From Cladorrhinum sp. PSN259 (taxonomy: Eukaryota > Ascomycota > Sordariomycetes > Sordariales > Podosporaceae): 64,000 nucleotides of DNA. Position numbers and translations under genes: made by a program. The notes below the pieces were generated by a model, which saw nothing but the letters and a program-made list of their open reading frames with translations, made no database searches and was not told where the DNA came from. Positions 10,620-22,509 of the stretch are shown piece by piece. The stretch covers positions 1-64,000 of the forward strand of contig MU867136.1 of assembly GCA_033725935.1 (NCBI GenBank), in the 5' to 3' direction. How positions within the stretch are numbered: position 1 is the stretch's first letter; every line of letters starts with the position of its first letter.

Positions 10620-12016
10620 AAATGACAGCGGCAGCAAAGGCTCCCACCACTACCACCACTACTACCACCGCCACCTCTTCCCTTTTTCGTTTTCCACGCC
10701 TTCACGATTATGACAGCATACAGCATAAACATTCCACATTTCATCGTCATCATACCCCCATTGTTTCCGGAGTTACTCGGAGTCATAGTGTTTTCACCTT
10801 ATATCTGCGCCTTCGAAATTGGTGTTCCCCTCGGCCTCGACATTTTTTCACAAATCATCTCTAGCATTTTTCTTGATCTTGGGTTTGGGATTTCGAAATT
10901 TTATATCCTTCTTATATTCCCCTCTGGGTCAGAATTTCGGGCACAACACGCCCTCGCTGTTAGCCCTCGTTCATATTTTTTCTTCAAAGTCGTTGCTACC
11001 ATTTTTACTGGGTGGATTTTGGGATTTGAAATAAGGGGCGGCGGTGGGAAATAAAATCAAAATGCTAGTTGAGTGGGAGGAAGGATTGGAAAAAAGGGAA
11101 AGTAAAAGCTGCCAGCTCTGTTTACATTAAATGTATCTGGGAATTGGTACCTGTCCTCTTGTGAGCAAGGGAGCAAGATACAGTTGGAAGTTTCGGGTTT
11201 GGAATAGGAGAAGGACGCAGGGGAGGAAGGAATGGAGGAAGAAAAGGAAATAAAAGAATGATGGATGTGAGATCTTAGCTATCTCACACCAACAAATTCC
11301 CATTTGTTTTTTTTTTTGGTTTTTTTTTTCTTCTTAAAAGTTGTACATTTTTTTTCATTTTTTCATTGTGTATATATTCATATTCGAGATACTCCCCCTT
11401 TGTTTTTTACTTCTTTTTATACTTCTTGGCTGCGCGGGGACGGCCGATACAAAGTTTATAACTTGATTACCCGTTTTTACATTTACACCTCATTGAGTTT
11501 ATTTTTTTAATTTTTTTCCTTTGTCGTATCAAAATTCGGGAGTTGGAGATGTCGTTCAAAACAGGACTGGTGATTTCAGATGAAGAAGAAAGGAAGAGGT
11601 AGAAGAAATCCTAACTACTGGTTTGGCATGGAGGTCTCGAAGAAAGATACCTTGGCCATTGCTTATATTTATACTGCTCCTCTCCTCATACATAACCTGC
11701 TGCAGCAGCAACGGTGGCGTGGCTTGAGAAGTCAATAAATAACAAACATAAATAAAAACATCACAAAAATGACCAAGAGAGCAGGAAAACTACATATGAT
11801 CCACATAACGCATACTTAAACTTTTGAAAAAACGTTTCTCGGAAGCGAAGTTAATGAGTTCGTTATCTTGGGCCATTTTCTGACCATTTCTTCATTTCGT
11901 GGTGGTATTGGTGGTAATAAATGAACCTTTTCTTTGTCTAATTCGTGCTCTGGCATTCCAAACCAAACAAAAACTCCGTTTACTGTGCACCGTCCCTATT
12001 TCAAATTTCTTGAAAC
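10620..12016. other. Convergent intergenic region, Sel1-repeat gene / PUP1
   Basis: 1.4 kb, T-rich with several poly-T runs (around 11305-11355) and an ACC-repeat stretch near 10645-10677. No coding exon or RNA gene recognised. It is probably the 3' untranslated regions of the two converging genes. Confidence 0.55.
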
Positions 12017-12914
12017 TCATGTGTCAACCTCCATCTTGTCACCACCGGCGACCGTCGTCTCTTCTAGGTCATGAATAGTAACAAAGTTCCCAATCTCCTG
12101 CTTCCGAATAATCTTTTCGTTGAGCACCGCAGTAGTCCCCTTGGGGAAAGCGTAGCTCTTGAGCTTCTGGGTGCGCTCGTTGGGCTTTATGTAGTTGCGT
12201 TTGAGGGTGGTTTTCTCAGGAGTAATAACAGCGACGTCCACGTTGCTTCCTGATCCTAAGTCGTTCCAGATACCAGCCTCAATAGCGTCAGCGCACAGCT
12301 TTACGGCCTCGTCCTGCGTGAGTTTGGTCTTCCACTGCGTCTCAAAGACAGACATGGCTGCCAGGGAGCCGGAGCCCATGGTTACGTAAGGGAGCTTGTC
12401 GGTTGAGCCGTGGGCGTGGACGGTGAAGAGGTGGGTTCCTGTGGGATCGACTCCTGCCACGACGAGGTAGGCTCCGATGTGCCCCTGGTAGCGGAAGAGG
12501 TGCTGCTTGAGGAGGGTCATGCAGGTGACTACGCGGGGCTTGCGGCCCGTGGAGAGGGAGTGCAGCTCGAGCTGGGAGCTGATGAGGGCGGTGGTGAATT
12601 CCGTGTCGGCTGCCGTGCCGGCGCCGGCGCACCAGATGTTGGGGGAGATGTAGTGCAGCTTTTCGCAGTTCTTGTCGGCGACGATTGGGCCTGAGGTTGC
12701 TCTTGTGTCGGCGGCGATCTGCGTGGGAGGGGGGGCAAAGGTTAGTGATGGGATGTTGTAGCGCGCGCGCTGATATATGAGAACTCACCACTACACCACC
12801 GTCATAAATGCACCCGACAATGGTTGTTCCTGTACTGGTGGCCTTGGGCAGCGGCACACCACGGGCGTGTAACGCAGCATTGCGATTGTAGTTTGAGAAG
12901 TCGAAGCCCGGCAT
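12017..12914 (-). CDS. PUP1: 20S proteasome subunit beta2 (Pup1/PSMB7), trypsin-like active site
   Basis: Two exons on the minus strand: 12914-12789 and 12718-12017, separated by a 70-nt intron; 275 aa. Pup1 provides the trypsin-like peptidase of the 20S core. The precursor has a 29-residue propeptide ending ATSTG, then the catalytic threonine of [13 protein letters not shown] (autocleavage between Gly and Thr). The rest of the beta2 signature follows: [62 protein letters not shown] and [13 protein letters not shown]. The C-terminal extension that embraces beta3 is present and ends KMEVDT. The open frame extends upstream of 12914, but [16 protein letters not shown] is the usual family N-terminus. 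The gene is divergent from NUP159. Confidence 0.96.
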
Positions 12915-13739
12915 TGTGTGAGAGATGTGTTGGTAATTCGAGAATGATGGATTGGGGTCGTCACCTGGATCTTCAAGAAATTCGAGTTTATCGTCGTTGT
13001 GGGCGGGGTGGGCTCTTGTAATGGGATGTGGGATGTTGGATGCTCGTGGGGTGGTTGCCGATGGGCAAGATGCAGGTGGGTGAGCGTTGTTGGAGAGAGC
13101 TGATGACGAGGCTAGAGCTGCCTTCTCACTGAACGACAAGCCCCGGGCGAGCCACGGCCACTGGCGAACTGCAGCTTCCTGTCAACGCGCTAACTGGTGC
13201 TGCCTGACTCCACAAGTTGGCGGGGAGCTGGCCCAAGCTTCCCCCACACGTGATTGAAGCTAACCTATTTCGGATCTTATTCGCTGTTGCGGCAGGGATC
13301 TTTTGGGTTGACAGGCACGGCAGGCAGAAAAATCGTGGGTCGCTATTGAAGCGCGTCTTCCATTCAACTTTCTTTGAGAGCTATTGTCAGTTTCTAGGAC
13401 AAGCACCTCAAAAGAATTCGCTGCAGTCTGCAACCCCGCGCCATTGACGTTGTCGCCATCTTCAACTCGCAGGCTTTCCAATCGACGAATTCCTCATCCC
13501 AACACTTTTTCATTGCGCAGTGTTCTCTTTCGCCCAACCGCAACTCTGCTTCCACCTTTTCCCTTCGTCAACAAACTACCTTATCTAGCAGTCGCTGATC
13601 GCAACCTGGCAACCACCCCTGCACTCGAACTCAGCAACTCTCATTTCCCTGCTAGTGACGACCTCTCATCAATGAATCGACTTGGCCTTTGACATACCCA
13701 GTCCTATCTTTACGAGCGGTCGACCACACTGCGACAATC
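12915..13739. other. Divergent promoter region, PUP1 / NUP159
   Basis: 825 bp holding both leaders. No coding exon recognised. The CCATTGATGA-like and pyrimidine-rich parts show no repeated element I could support. Confidence 0.55.
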
Positions 13740-16700
13740 ATGGCTTTTAGCTTCGGCACGAACAGCTCCATGATGGACACTCCCGCTGGCGGGGTAGGAG
13801 GACTAACGCAGGGCAGCGATCTTGAAGTCATCCAAACAGAGGTATGATACCTAACTCGACTTTCTTCCTTCTTTTGTTACTGCTGATCGCTAAGTACTCA
13901 CTCTCCTTGCGCGCAGGGTCTCGGCTTCCTCTCTATCGCTGGCGATGCCAAGGTGCAACTGACACCTAAATGGTCTCCTCCACCCGCCCCGACAGCCTCT
14001 CTCATCAGCATTGCCTCGCGAAAAGGGCTCGTAGCAGCTGCAGGGCCCGATGCTATTCACATTGCAACTACCGAATCTGTACGGAAAGCTTTTGAGGGAG
14101 AGAAGATTGGTGACAGCGAAGTGCGATCATTCACTCCCCTAGCCAAAGTGCCTCTTCCGATTCGAATCTCACAACTCACGTTCACTGCCGACGACCAATA
14201 CCTTATTCTCTCGGCTGAGTCTGGTGGCGGTCTTGCAGTCTACGATGTACAAGCCCTTGTTCAGGGATCTACACAGTCATCTTTCGAAATCTCTACAAAC
14301 GGCGAAACTCTGCGCGCTCTCGTTCCTAATCCCATGCCAGAGCTGTCAAGTTTTTGCGCCATTGTCACCGACAAAGGCAACCTTTTGATGGCAAACCTGG
14401 CTGAGCGTAAATTAATATCAGGACCAAACGGGCCAGCACTACGCTCACAGGTCAGCTGTGTGTCGTGGAGTACAAAGGGCAAACAATTGGTCGCTGGTAT
14501 GGCTGATGGCTCCATCTACCAGATGACACCAGAGGGAGCTGAAAAGGCACACATCCCCAAGCCCCCCAGCCTTGGCGATTATCACGGTAAGTCAACATCA
14601 TTATGTATATCTATATGTCATTCATCATACTTACAAGCCGCCAGTTGCTTCACTCGCCTGGATCGAGAACAATGTGTTCCTCGCAGTCTATAACAAGACC
14701 GATGGCCAAGATCCCTCGGTCTTTAACGTCATCACCCGCCAGCAGCCTACCAGTGGGACCCCCACCTTCACATTCCAGAAGCTTACTGATCCTGTCGAAC
14801 CCTTTATGATGAAGGCACCACATCACACATTTCTTCGACTCAAAGATTTCCCGCCTAATCTGACCGATCTTCTCTTGGTCGCGTCCACCGCCAATGAGGG
14901 TATTGGCATTCTCTCACGCTCAAAGACCCCTTTGACGCAAGATAAGCCTGCTGACTCCATCACCAATGTGTTTACCACAACTGAGTTGGCAGATGACTCC
15001 AAACGAGCCCAGATGCCTATGAGCGAGGACCTAACGGAGACATACCCCATTGGAGCAGCCCTTGACCTGTCGGGCAAGGACAAGGTTTACAAGCCTATTC
15101 CAACTGACGAAATGGATATGTCGCCTGGGCCTTTGCCTGGACTCTGGGTATTGAATAACGAGGGTGTCTTGGCGTCCTGGTGGGTTGTGTATAATGAGTC
15201 TATCCGTTCAGGCACAACCTATCCTGGAATTGTTACTGGAGATGCTCCCGCCTCGGCTTTTCAGCCTGCGGCTCCGCCCGCCTCGTCAACCAGTGTCTTT
15301 GCAGCACCTGCCGCTGGCACCCCAGCTTTCGGCACCGCTTCAACCTCAGGCTCTGCTTTCGGAGGTTCCTCTGCCCTTGGAACAAAGCCTTCCCCATGGA
15401 GTGCAGCTGCCGGAACATCTTCAACTCCTGCGTTTGGCTCAACGGTATTTGGTAGTAAGCCTGCCACAGCGGCACCAGCATTCGGCACATCCACCTTTGG
15501 CAGCAAGCCAGCTGCTCCGGCATTCGGCCAGTCTTCTCTTCCCGGAGTGGGCCTGGGGGCTAAGACCTCGCCTTGGTCCACCGGGTCGACGTCTACTGCA
15601 GGGACTGCATTCGGCCAGTCTGGCTTCGCGGCCGCCGCTCCCGCAGCTGGGAAGGTATTTGGGGGCGCTGCTACTTCAGGAACCTCTGGCGGCTTTGCGA
15701 GCTTCGCCAGTAAAGGCGGATTTGGAGCAATGGGCGGCGCTGGCACCGGGTCTAGCATATTCAGTTCTAAACCTGCCACTTCCTTGCTCTCTTCCGCACC
15801 GGAAGCCTCGATGACAGACACGGCGTTCCCCCCAGCCGCCGCGAAGACAGAGAAGCCCGCTTTTGGAGGTTCCCCTTTCACACTCGGTACAACATTCAAG
15901 GCTGACCCCTTGTCTGCTGTCGATAATGAGAAGCCAAAGGAAACAGCGGGTGGCTCCATGTTTGGTAGCGGATTTGGCCTCTCGCTCGATGATTCGTCGA
16001 AGCAGCAGCCAGCGCCCGAGTCGAAGGACGAGGATATGGATACCGGAACGCCCGCCGTTGCAGAGAAGCCGAAGTCGGCCTTCGGCAGCCTAGCAGAGTC
16101 TACAACTCCGGCATCGACTCCAGCCCCTTCTAAGTTCTCCCAGACCGCAGGCCCTGCAGGTGGGTCAAGTTTGTTTGATTCAAAGCTCCCTTCTGCTGGC
16201 GGTTTCTCCAACATCTTTGGCACACCGAAGCCTGCCACTGCCGGCGTTTCTGACTCTAAGCCAGCTACCAGCGTCTTTGGAGCCCCTAAGCCGGCTACTG
16301 CTAATCCCTTTGGAGCCCCCAAGCCGGCTACCAACATCTTTGGCACGCCAAAGATTAAGCAGGAAGACGAGGATAAGGAAAATCTGTCGAAGATTCCCCA
16401 GGCTCCGCTCCCGCCTGATTCCACAAGTAAGGCGGCCTTTAGTTTAAGTTCATCTTCTTCAGAACCAGGAAACTCACCAGTCACAGAACTCAAAGCCCCG
16501 GAGGCCGCCCCCCTTCCAGCCAGCAAGCCATCTTCGGAGGATACCTCAAAGTCGCCAACACCGAAAGAGCCAGAAGCCGTTCCGCTGCCCCCAGACTTCC
16601 TTGAATCCAAGACCAAGACTACTAAGCCTTCTGCTGCAACGGATGCTCCTTTGCCACCCGATTTCCCGAAGCCCGCAGCCAAGCCTGCTCCCGCTGTGCC

Positions 16701-18363
16701 CGCCGTACCTGAGAGTCCAGGAGAGAGCGACTTGTCTGAGGAGGAGGAGCACGGTGAAGAGTATGAAGATGGTGAGGTAGATGAGGAAGAAGAGGGCGAC
16801 GAGGACGGAGAGGATGAAGAAGAAGGTTCCGACCTCGGCAGCGAGGGAAGCGGTATTGATGTGACGAAGGATCTCAGCCCGACAGTTGGTGGATTTGGTG
16901 GCCAGACTCCCGGAGCCACACCCCATGGGTCATTTGACGCTATGACGGGAAGCGCCTTCTCAACCATCTCACATTCAGAGGCTGTCCAGAGCGGTCGACC
17001 TTTGTTCGGCGAGATCGGCAGAAAAGCACCGCCTTTATTCCCAAAGCATGTCCCCCAGAGTCCTCGCTCGCCAAGCCCGATGCGTGGTGGTCCTCAACGG
17101 ACTAGCATTCTCAGGGCCGCACAGGATACTCCGCGTGGCTTCAATGCCCCAACTGCCGCTTCCCAGCTCCTGGGCCGCAACTCTGTCCATATTACCGACA
17201 GTCCTTCTTTCGCTGCCAGTCAGCGGCAGCGCGACGTCGACCCAAATGTGAAGGCTCAACGCAAAGCTCGTCAGAAGGAAGCCGAAGAGCACGCGCTAGT
17301 TGACCCCGAGGACGAGGGCATCCAACAACTCCTGAGGGCGCCGGTTGAACCGACTCTTAAGCTCAATGAGTTTATTGCAGTCGACGTTCAGCCCAGGCCG
17401 GAAGTGAAGAACGGCGAGGAGGTTCCAAGCGCTTGCGAGTCGGTTTGGCGTGACGTCAACCGCATGATCGACAACCTCGGCCTTAACTCGCGGTCGCTTC
17501 AGTCATACATCCTGGGCCATACCATCAAGAGAAAGGACGGCGGCAGAGACGGAAATGATCTCGACGACACGGACGGCTGGGTGTTAGTGGAGTCTGGAGA
17601 ACTTGGCAAGCTAATGAACAACGAACTCGCAAGAGACCTGGAAGAAGGTCGCATCAAGGACATCGCCAGCATCGAAGAAGCAATTCAAGGCATTAACAAA
17701 GATCTTAGTAAGCTAAGGGCGAGGGAAGAAGACATGAGAAAGATCATCATGTCACACGTAGATCCTGATCAGGTTACGGTTGCTAAATCCCTACCTCTTA
17801 GCGCAGAACAAGCCGCCCAGCAGAACGAGCTTCGGAGATCCTTTGCGACGTTCTCTAAACTCCTGGCTGAGACCGAGGAAGCATTGACGATGCTAAAGGC
17901 AAAGATCGCGTCTGCAGGCGGTGCGTCTGGCAAGGCACCCGTTCCGACGTTTGAGGCGATCATCAGGACAATCAATAAGATGACGACAATGGCTGAGAAG
18001 CGTAGCGGCGATATTGACGTCCTCGAGAATCAGATGCGTCGTCTGAGACTTGGGTCCCTTGGGCCCAGCGTCGGCGGTACTCCCGGCCCACGCAGCCGTG
18101 AGGGTTCACCTTTTGTTACGCCTCAGCGGAAGAGCATCATGACGCCTGAGCGCACACGGGATTCTCCTTTCGCATCTTCTATTGTATCTTATAGCGGCTT
18201 GCGTGGTACACCTACTCCCCGGAAGAAGCTTACCAACTTTACTGGGGAGGAGAAGAAGGCTGTTCGACAGAAGGAGACTCAGCGCAAAAATAAGTTGCAG
18301 ATATTGAGGGCAGCTTTGGAGCGGAATGGACCTAATGTCTCCCGCTTGAGGGATGACGACTGA
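13740..18363 (+). CDS. NUP159: Nucleoporin Nup159 (Nup214/CAN orthologue)
   Basis: Three exons: 13740-13841, 13917-14586, 14645-18363; 1496 aa, near the yeast length. It is a cytoplasmic-face FG nucleoporin that docks the DEAD-box ATPase Dbp5/Gle1 for mRNA release. Residues 30-450 form the N-terminal beta-propeller. From about 460 to 830 there are many FG dipeptides in AFG, VFG and TFG contexts, interspersed with KPAT/KPAA units. An acidic block (DLSEEEEHGEEYEDGEVDEE and on) lies near 955-993. The C-terminal 300 residues contain the helical coiled-coil part that assembles with Nup82/Nsp1, with QMRRLRLGSLGPSVGG just after it. A short linear motif, PLPPD(F/S), occurs three times, and KFSQT resembles a dynein light-chain site. 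Confidence 0.93.
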
Positions 18364-19186
18364 GCGTTATACGCTACCAATTTTGGGAAGGACTATGGTG
18401 ATGGAGGGGATGATGGAGGAAGAATGGGCAAGGACGGTTGAGGAGAGAGGACGATAGGAAAGGGAAGATATTTGGGTAGAATTAGGGGTCGTAACATTTA
18501 TCAAGGAAGAAGACATGCGGAGTGGGAATGGATGGCGGAGAAAAGTCATCACCAAACATGACTGATCAACAACGATTATTTTCCATCATTCTACCCAAGG
18601 AAACTGATATTGCGCAGGGATGAGGAGAAGGAGGAGCAGGAAGAAGAACAAATGGGCTTTAGCTGGGAGTTTTTTTTCCATTATATCATTAATCCCATGG
18701 TTTCCTTTTTATCCGGTAGTCTTTTTTGCTCGCTCATACTGGGAGGAAGTCACCAAAGTCATTTTTTATGGCTGGAGATTGGATTTACACATGTGTATTC
18801 ATGTGATATGCCAATCAATGTATTGCATGCGTTTTTGTTAATGCTTGCTCATGTTCAGAATCCCCCGTAAGCCTTTTTCCCCCTTAAATCCATTCTTCAT
18901 CTTGGTAGGCAGAGTAGAGTGGTGTTATGTAGGTCAACACAGTTTGTTGATTCATAGATATAGATAGGTATGTAGCCAAGCTTGATAAACACCAACCAAC
19001 ACCCAAACAGACCCTAAACTCGATCGAATAAGGATTATTGATTTCAGAGATTCAATCTCTCTTCCAAAAACAAAAACAAACCCCAAAAAAAACTCCCCAA
19101 TGACCTTGCATATAGTAGTATACTTCATTGCTTGCCCTAACAGAACCAGAATACAGAGCCCGCCCATATCATATATCATCCATCAC
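18364..19186. other. Convergent intergenic region, NUP159 / ERD2-like
   Basis: 3' flanks of two converging genes, AT-rich. Nothing else recognised. Confidence 0.6.
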
Positions 19187-20453
19187 TTACTCGTCATTCC
19201 ACTCATCCCCATTCCCCACACCACTAGGCCCTGCGGCCTTTTTGTCTTGCTGTTTCTTCTTGCCATGTAACGGCTTGGACTCACCAGCATCAGAGTCATC
19301 GTCCTCTTCATCCTGCAATGCCCTAGCCAAATCATCTGGATCCTGCATCTTGGCGTCGGGATCAATCACTCCATGCTCTTCATCACCGAGCTGATCCGAC
19401 CGCGCATTCTCAGCCTCATAAGTGCCCTCATCGGCACTGATGGAAATACCCCTAGCTCCCCACTTCGCCCTCGACACTCGCGAGTTCCTACCGCCGTTAC
19501 TCTCATGGTGGTTGTATCCCACACCGCGGCCAAGAGCGGGGGCGCTCTCTTCATCCAACCTATCACCATCCGGATCGTTGGTCGAGTTGAAGTTCTTGTG
19601 ACCAAAGATCTTGTTAAGCAGCCATCCCCTTGTGAGATCATCGGCATCCACCACGCCGCCGTTTCTGAGCTTGACGCGCTGGCGAGTCCAGTATACCCAG
19701 GCGAAGTCGGCGTAGAGAGCTGTTTGGACCATGCCAAAGATGACTGAGATCGGGTCTGGCTTTCTGTCGTTTGTGTCGAACTCGCGGAGAACCCAGTTGA
19801 CTAGATATAGAGCGCGGTAGGCACCAAGGAAGACGATGTAGAACGAGGTAATCACGGTGGGGACGGTCGTCTGTCGGAGGAGGAGGAGCTGAGGGAGGAC
19901 GCAGACGGATTCGAGAACTTGGGAGAATACCCAGAGCATCTGTTTGCGGGAGGTTTAGCTAAGAGTAGCAAAGGCAGAGGCAAAGGCAAATGCAAAGGTT
20001 GGGTGGAACTGACCTCTGTAAATGCCCATTCATCCTTCGACTTGAAGATGAGCATAGCGAACGGCGAGATGACAAGTGATCCCAAGAGAAGTGCTGCGCC
20101 CATCTTCCATGCCTTCTCCCGCTCACGAGTGCGCGGATAGACAAAGCGCATGATGGAGATGGTGTAGAAGGAGGAGAGAAAGTAGAAGACTTTAAAAAAG
20201 TAGTTCCAGGCGGATGTTTCTGAGAAGAGATCCGTGTAGCGGGTGATGAATACCAAGGCGTAGAATATCTGGGTTAGGAGGGAAACCCCTTCTGAGCTCC
20301 TATTCCTGTGGATGGAGAAGATGAGGATGCATTTCGCCGTAATGTGCGACAGGTCGGCCGCTAGCCGGAAGATCTGGCGTTCCTGTGAGCTTTCATCCTC
20401 CAACTGGCCATGAATATTCATGCTTAAGAGGCTACACATACATTCCAACTCAT
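19187..20453 (-). CDS. ERD2-family ER retention receptor-like protein with long acidic tail
   Basis: Three exons on the minus strand: 20453-20442 (only 12 nt, MSWN), 20382-20014, 19939-19187; 377 aa. Residues 5-250 match the seven-helix K/HDEL receptor: FRLAADLSH, EGVSLLTQIFYALVFITRYTDLF, SQVLESVCVLPQLLLLRQT, LGAYRALYLVNWVLRE and QTALYADFAWVYWTRQR. Canonical Erd2 is about 210-220 aa and ends soon after the last helix. This one continues for about 130 hydrophilic residues, strongly acidic and ending GNGDEWNDE. It is therefore probably the second, long-tailed ERD2 paralogue seen in filamentous fungi, not the main receptor. The first exon is inferred from a GTATGT donor and a CAG acceptor flanking a 59-nt intron; an alternative is an ATG inside that intron (MNIHGQ). 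It is divergent from the LicD gene. Confidence 0.85.
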
Positions 20454-21636
20454 CTTGTATATTCGTTGGCGCTCGCGCCAGTGCTTTGATTATGTGTCGC
20501 AGTTCTGGTTGTAGCCGTTGTTGTTGTTGTTGTTGTTGATGGGAAAAGCGTGGGGCGTTGGGGGGTTATGATTGCATCACCCTCTTAGTTGCCGCCTGGG
20601 CTTACAGGGGACACCTTTCAGAGTATCGTGATGCTCGGAGAGTCGAGCTTTCGAATAGCGGAAAGGAGGGAGTTCGTGATAGTCGCCTTCAGGCACCGAA
20701 AAACCCAGTGACTTGCGCGTCTCTTTGTGGGTGCGTGATGCAGGGCTGATGTTGTGTCGATGGCAGGTCAATCAATCGAGCGGCTGACTGACAGCTCCCA
20801 ACTGTGTTGTAATCGGACTTGCAGGGGAGCTTCCGACTTGGCTGACTGTCACAGGTTTCAGACAGCCACTAATAAGGGGTTAGGGTTATATATATTGTTT
20901 TCTTCTATAATTCTTACCGCGAGATCATGTCATGAAACTGAAGGGTGAATATATATGCTTTAATACTTCCAGTAGTGTATGCAAATTTTGACTTGCGCAA
21001 TTCTGGTTCACTGTTCGACATGGTATCAGTAGATATGACTGTCGCGGCATGCGACACCCATGTCCGGTTCCGGCGCCGGCTTGGCTCGGATTTTCCCCGG
21101 GGAGGGGCTCGGCTGACAATTTCTAGGAACCGAACAAATCCCCAATGAACAATGTATTTACGAGGGGCATGGAAGAGAGGGAAAGAACAACTCCTGGAAA
21201 TAGAGTATCGCCTAAAATAAAAATAAACCTACAACAACAGAAATAACAAGATTTCACCAAGCACAAGTGCATCAATCAAAACGACACTAGGAAAGGCAGG
21301 GACGTCGGGATCAAGATCGTCTATGATGACGCGGCCAGGCTTTAGAATCGTTGGCTACCGAAGCTTTGAAACGCATGGGTCGAAAAGAGAAATGAAAGCA
21401 TTAGACCAAAACCGCGCTGCATTGATATATAACGCCACCACGTTTGTTTTTTGTTCCAATGAGAGTGTGGATCGTGGATTACATATGATCACCGGCCATA
21501 TCCTGGATCCCGGGGTTGTTGGACAGATGTTTGAGGGTCCTCGTCTCCCCTCTTTTGTCGATCTTTAACTTGGACCTTGAGCTTTTCAGGGCTTTCTTTT
21601 GTTACGTTCTCAATTGGTCCAGTTCACCATCCAAAA
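20454..21636. other. Divergent region, ERD2-like / LicD
   Basis: 1.18 kb with no convincing exon. A (TTG)n tract of 22 bp lies at 20517-20538 in the ERD2-like leader. A single TTAGGG at about 20880 is not a telomere repeat array. Confidence 0.55.
20517..20538. repeat. (TTG)7 microsatellite
   Basis: Seven TTG units just upstream of the ERD2-like start codon; on the gene's own strand it reads CAA repeats in the leader. Confidence 0.9.
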
Positions 21637-22509
21637 ATGCGCTTCGGGATTTCTTTCCTTTTGAAGACCTCGTTATGTCTCTCTGCAGCTGCAGCACCAC
21701 CAAACACTCCGAGTCTTGTAGTCCAGGATGGGAAAGATGTCGAACATGGCACAGCCAGACCAAAAGCGGTATCAGAGACATATTTTCGTAAGCCCACCGA
21801 CATCTCTGGACCAGGAAGAAGGCTAATCCTGGACTTTTAGACGAATCCGAGTACGCAGTGACCTACCCAAAGCCAACATAGGAAGACACTGACCTAAGAC
21901 AGCTTCCACCCACGGTATGATACTCGTTTTGGCACCAAACAACTCAAATACGAAGAGAAGAAATGGGCGCTGAAGAACCTCACGCACTACTACTTGGCCA
22001 CATTAAACTCAATAGGCATTGAGACATGGCTCATGCACAATACCCTGCTCGGCTGGTGGTGGCAGAACCAAGTACTACCATGGGAGCCGAACCTCAACGT
22101 CCAGCTATCGGAGCCAGGTCTCTTCTTCCTCGCGACATATCACAACATGTCGGTCCATCGGTTCCGGATACCAGGTTCTCGGGAGAAACGAACTTACCTG
22201 CTGGATATCAGCCCCTACTATAAAATCCGCGAACGTGCCGACCAGTCGGATACGGTTGATGCCAGGTGGATCGACTTGAAGACTGGGCTGTTCCTGGATA
22301 TCCATGCTGTCAGATACAACCTAACCCACTCGGAAGGAGGCGGGTTGTTAAGTGCCAAGGATGGCAGTGAGCTGAAGGATACATCTCTTTTCCCACTACG
22401 GGATACAACATTCGAGGGTGTTCCGGCCAAAATACCCTACCGGTTCAGAGAGCTGCTGGCTGCCGAGTATGGTGTGGATGCCCTGATCAAGGCTGACCGT
22501 CAAGAGTAA
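21637..22509 (+). CDS. Secreted LicD/fukutin-family protein with altered acidic motif
   Basis: Reconstructed from three exons: 21637-21787, 21841-21850 (10 nt) and 21903-22509; 255 aa. LicD-type proteins transfer phospho-sugars or phosphocholine onto glycans, and fungal members (Mnn4-like) are linked to mannosyl phosphorylation. An apparent signal peptide (MRFGISFLLKTSLCLSAAAA) starts the protein. The spliced product gives the family landmarks YFHES...YDTRF, IGIETWLMHNTLLGWWWQ, VDARWIDLKTGLFLDIHAVRYN and FPLRDTTFEGVPAKIPY. Where the family normally has LPWDxDxDVQ, this one reads LPWEPNLNVQ (residues 112-121), so the metal-binding aspartates are replaced by Glu and Asn. It may be catalytically weak or inactive. 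Both introns have GT/AG ends, and the second has an ACTGAC branch site. Confidence 0.82.

Noticed and set aside
15261..16967. 568-codon open frame on the minus strand inside NUP159
   Set aside because: It mirrors the FG/Pro/Ala-rich codon bias of NUP159 and has no domain; an antisense shadow.
20875..20895. TTAGGG telomere-like sequence
   Set aside because: A single unit in ordinary AT-rich sequence, not an array.
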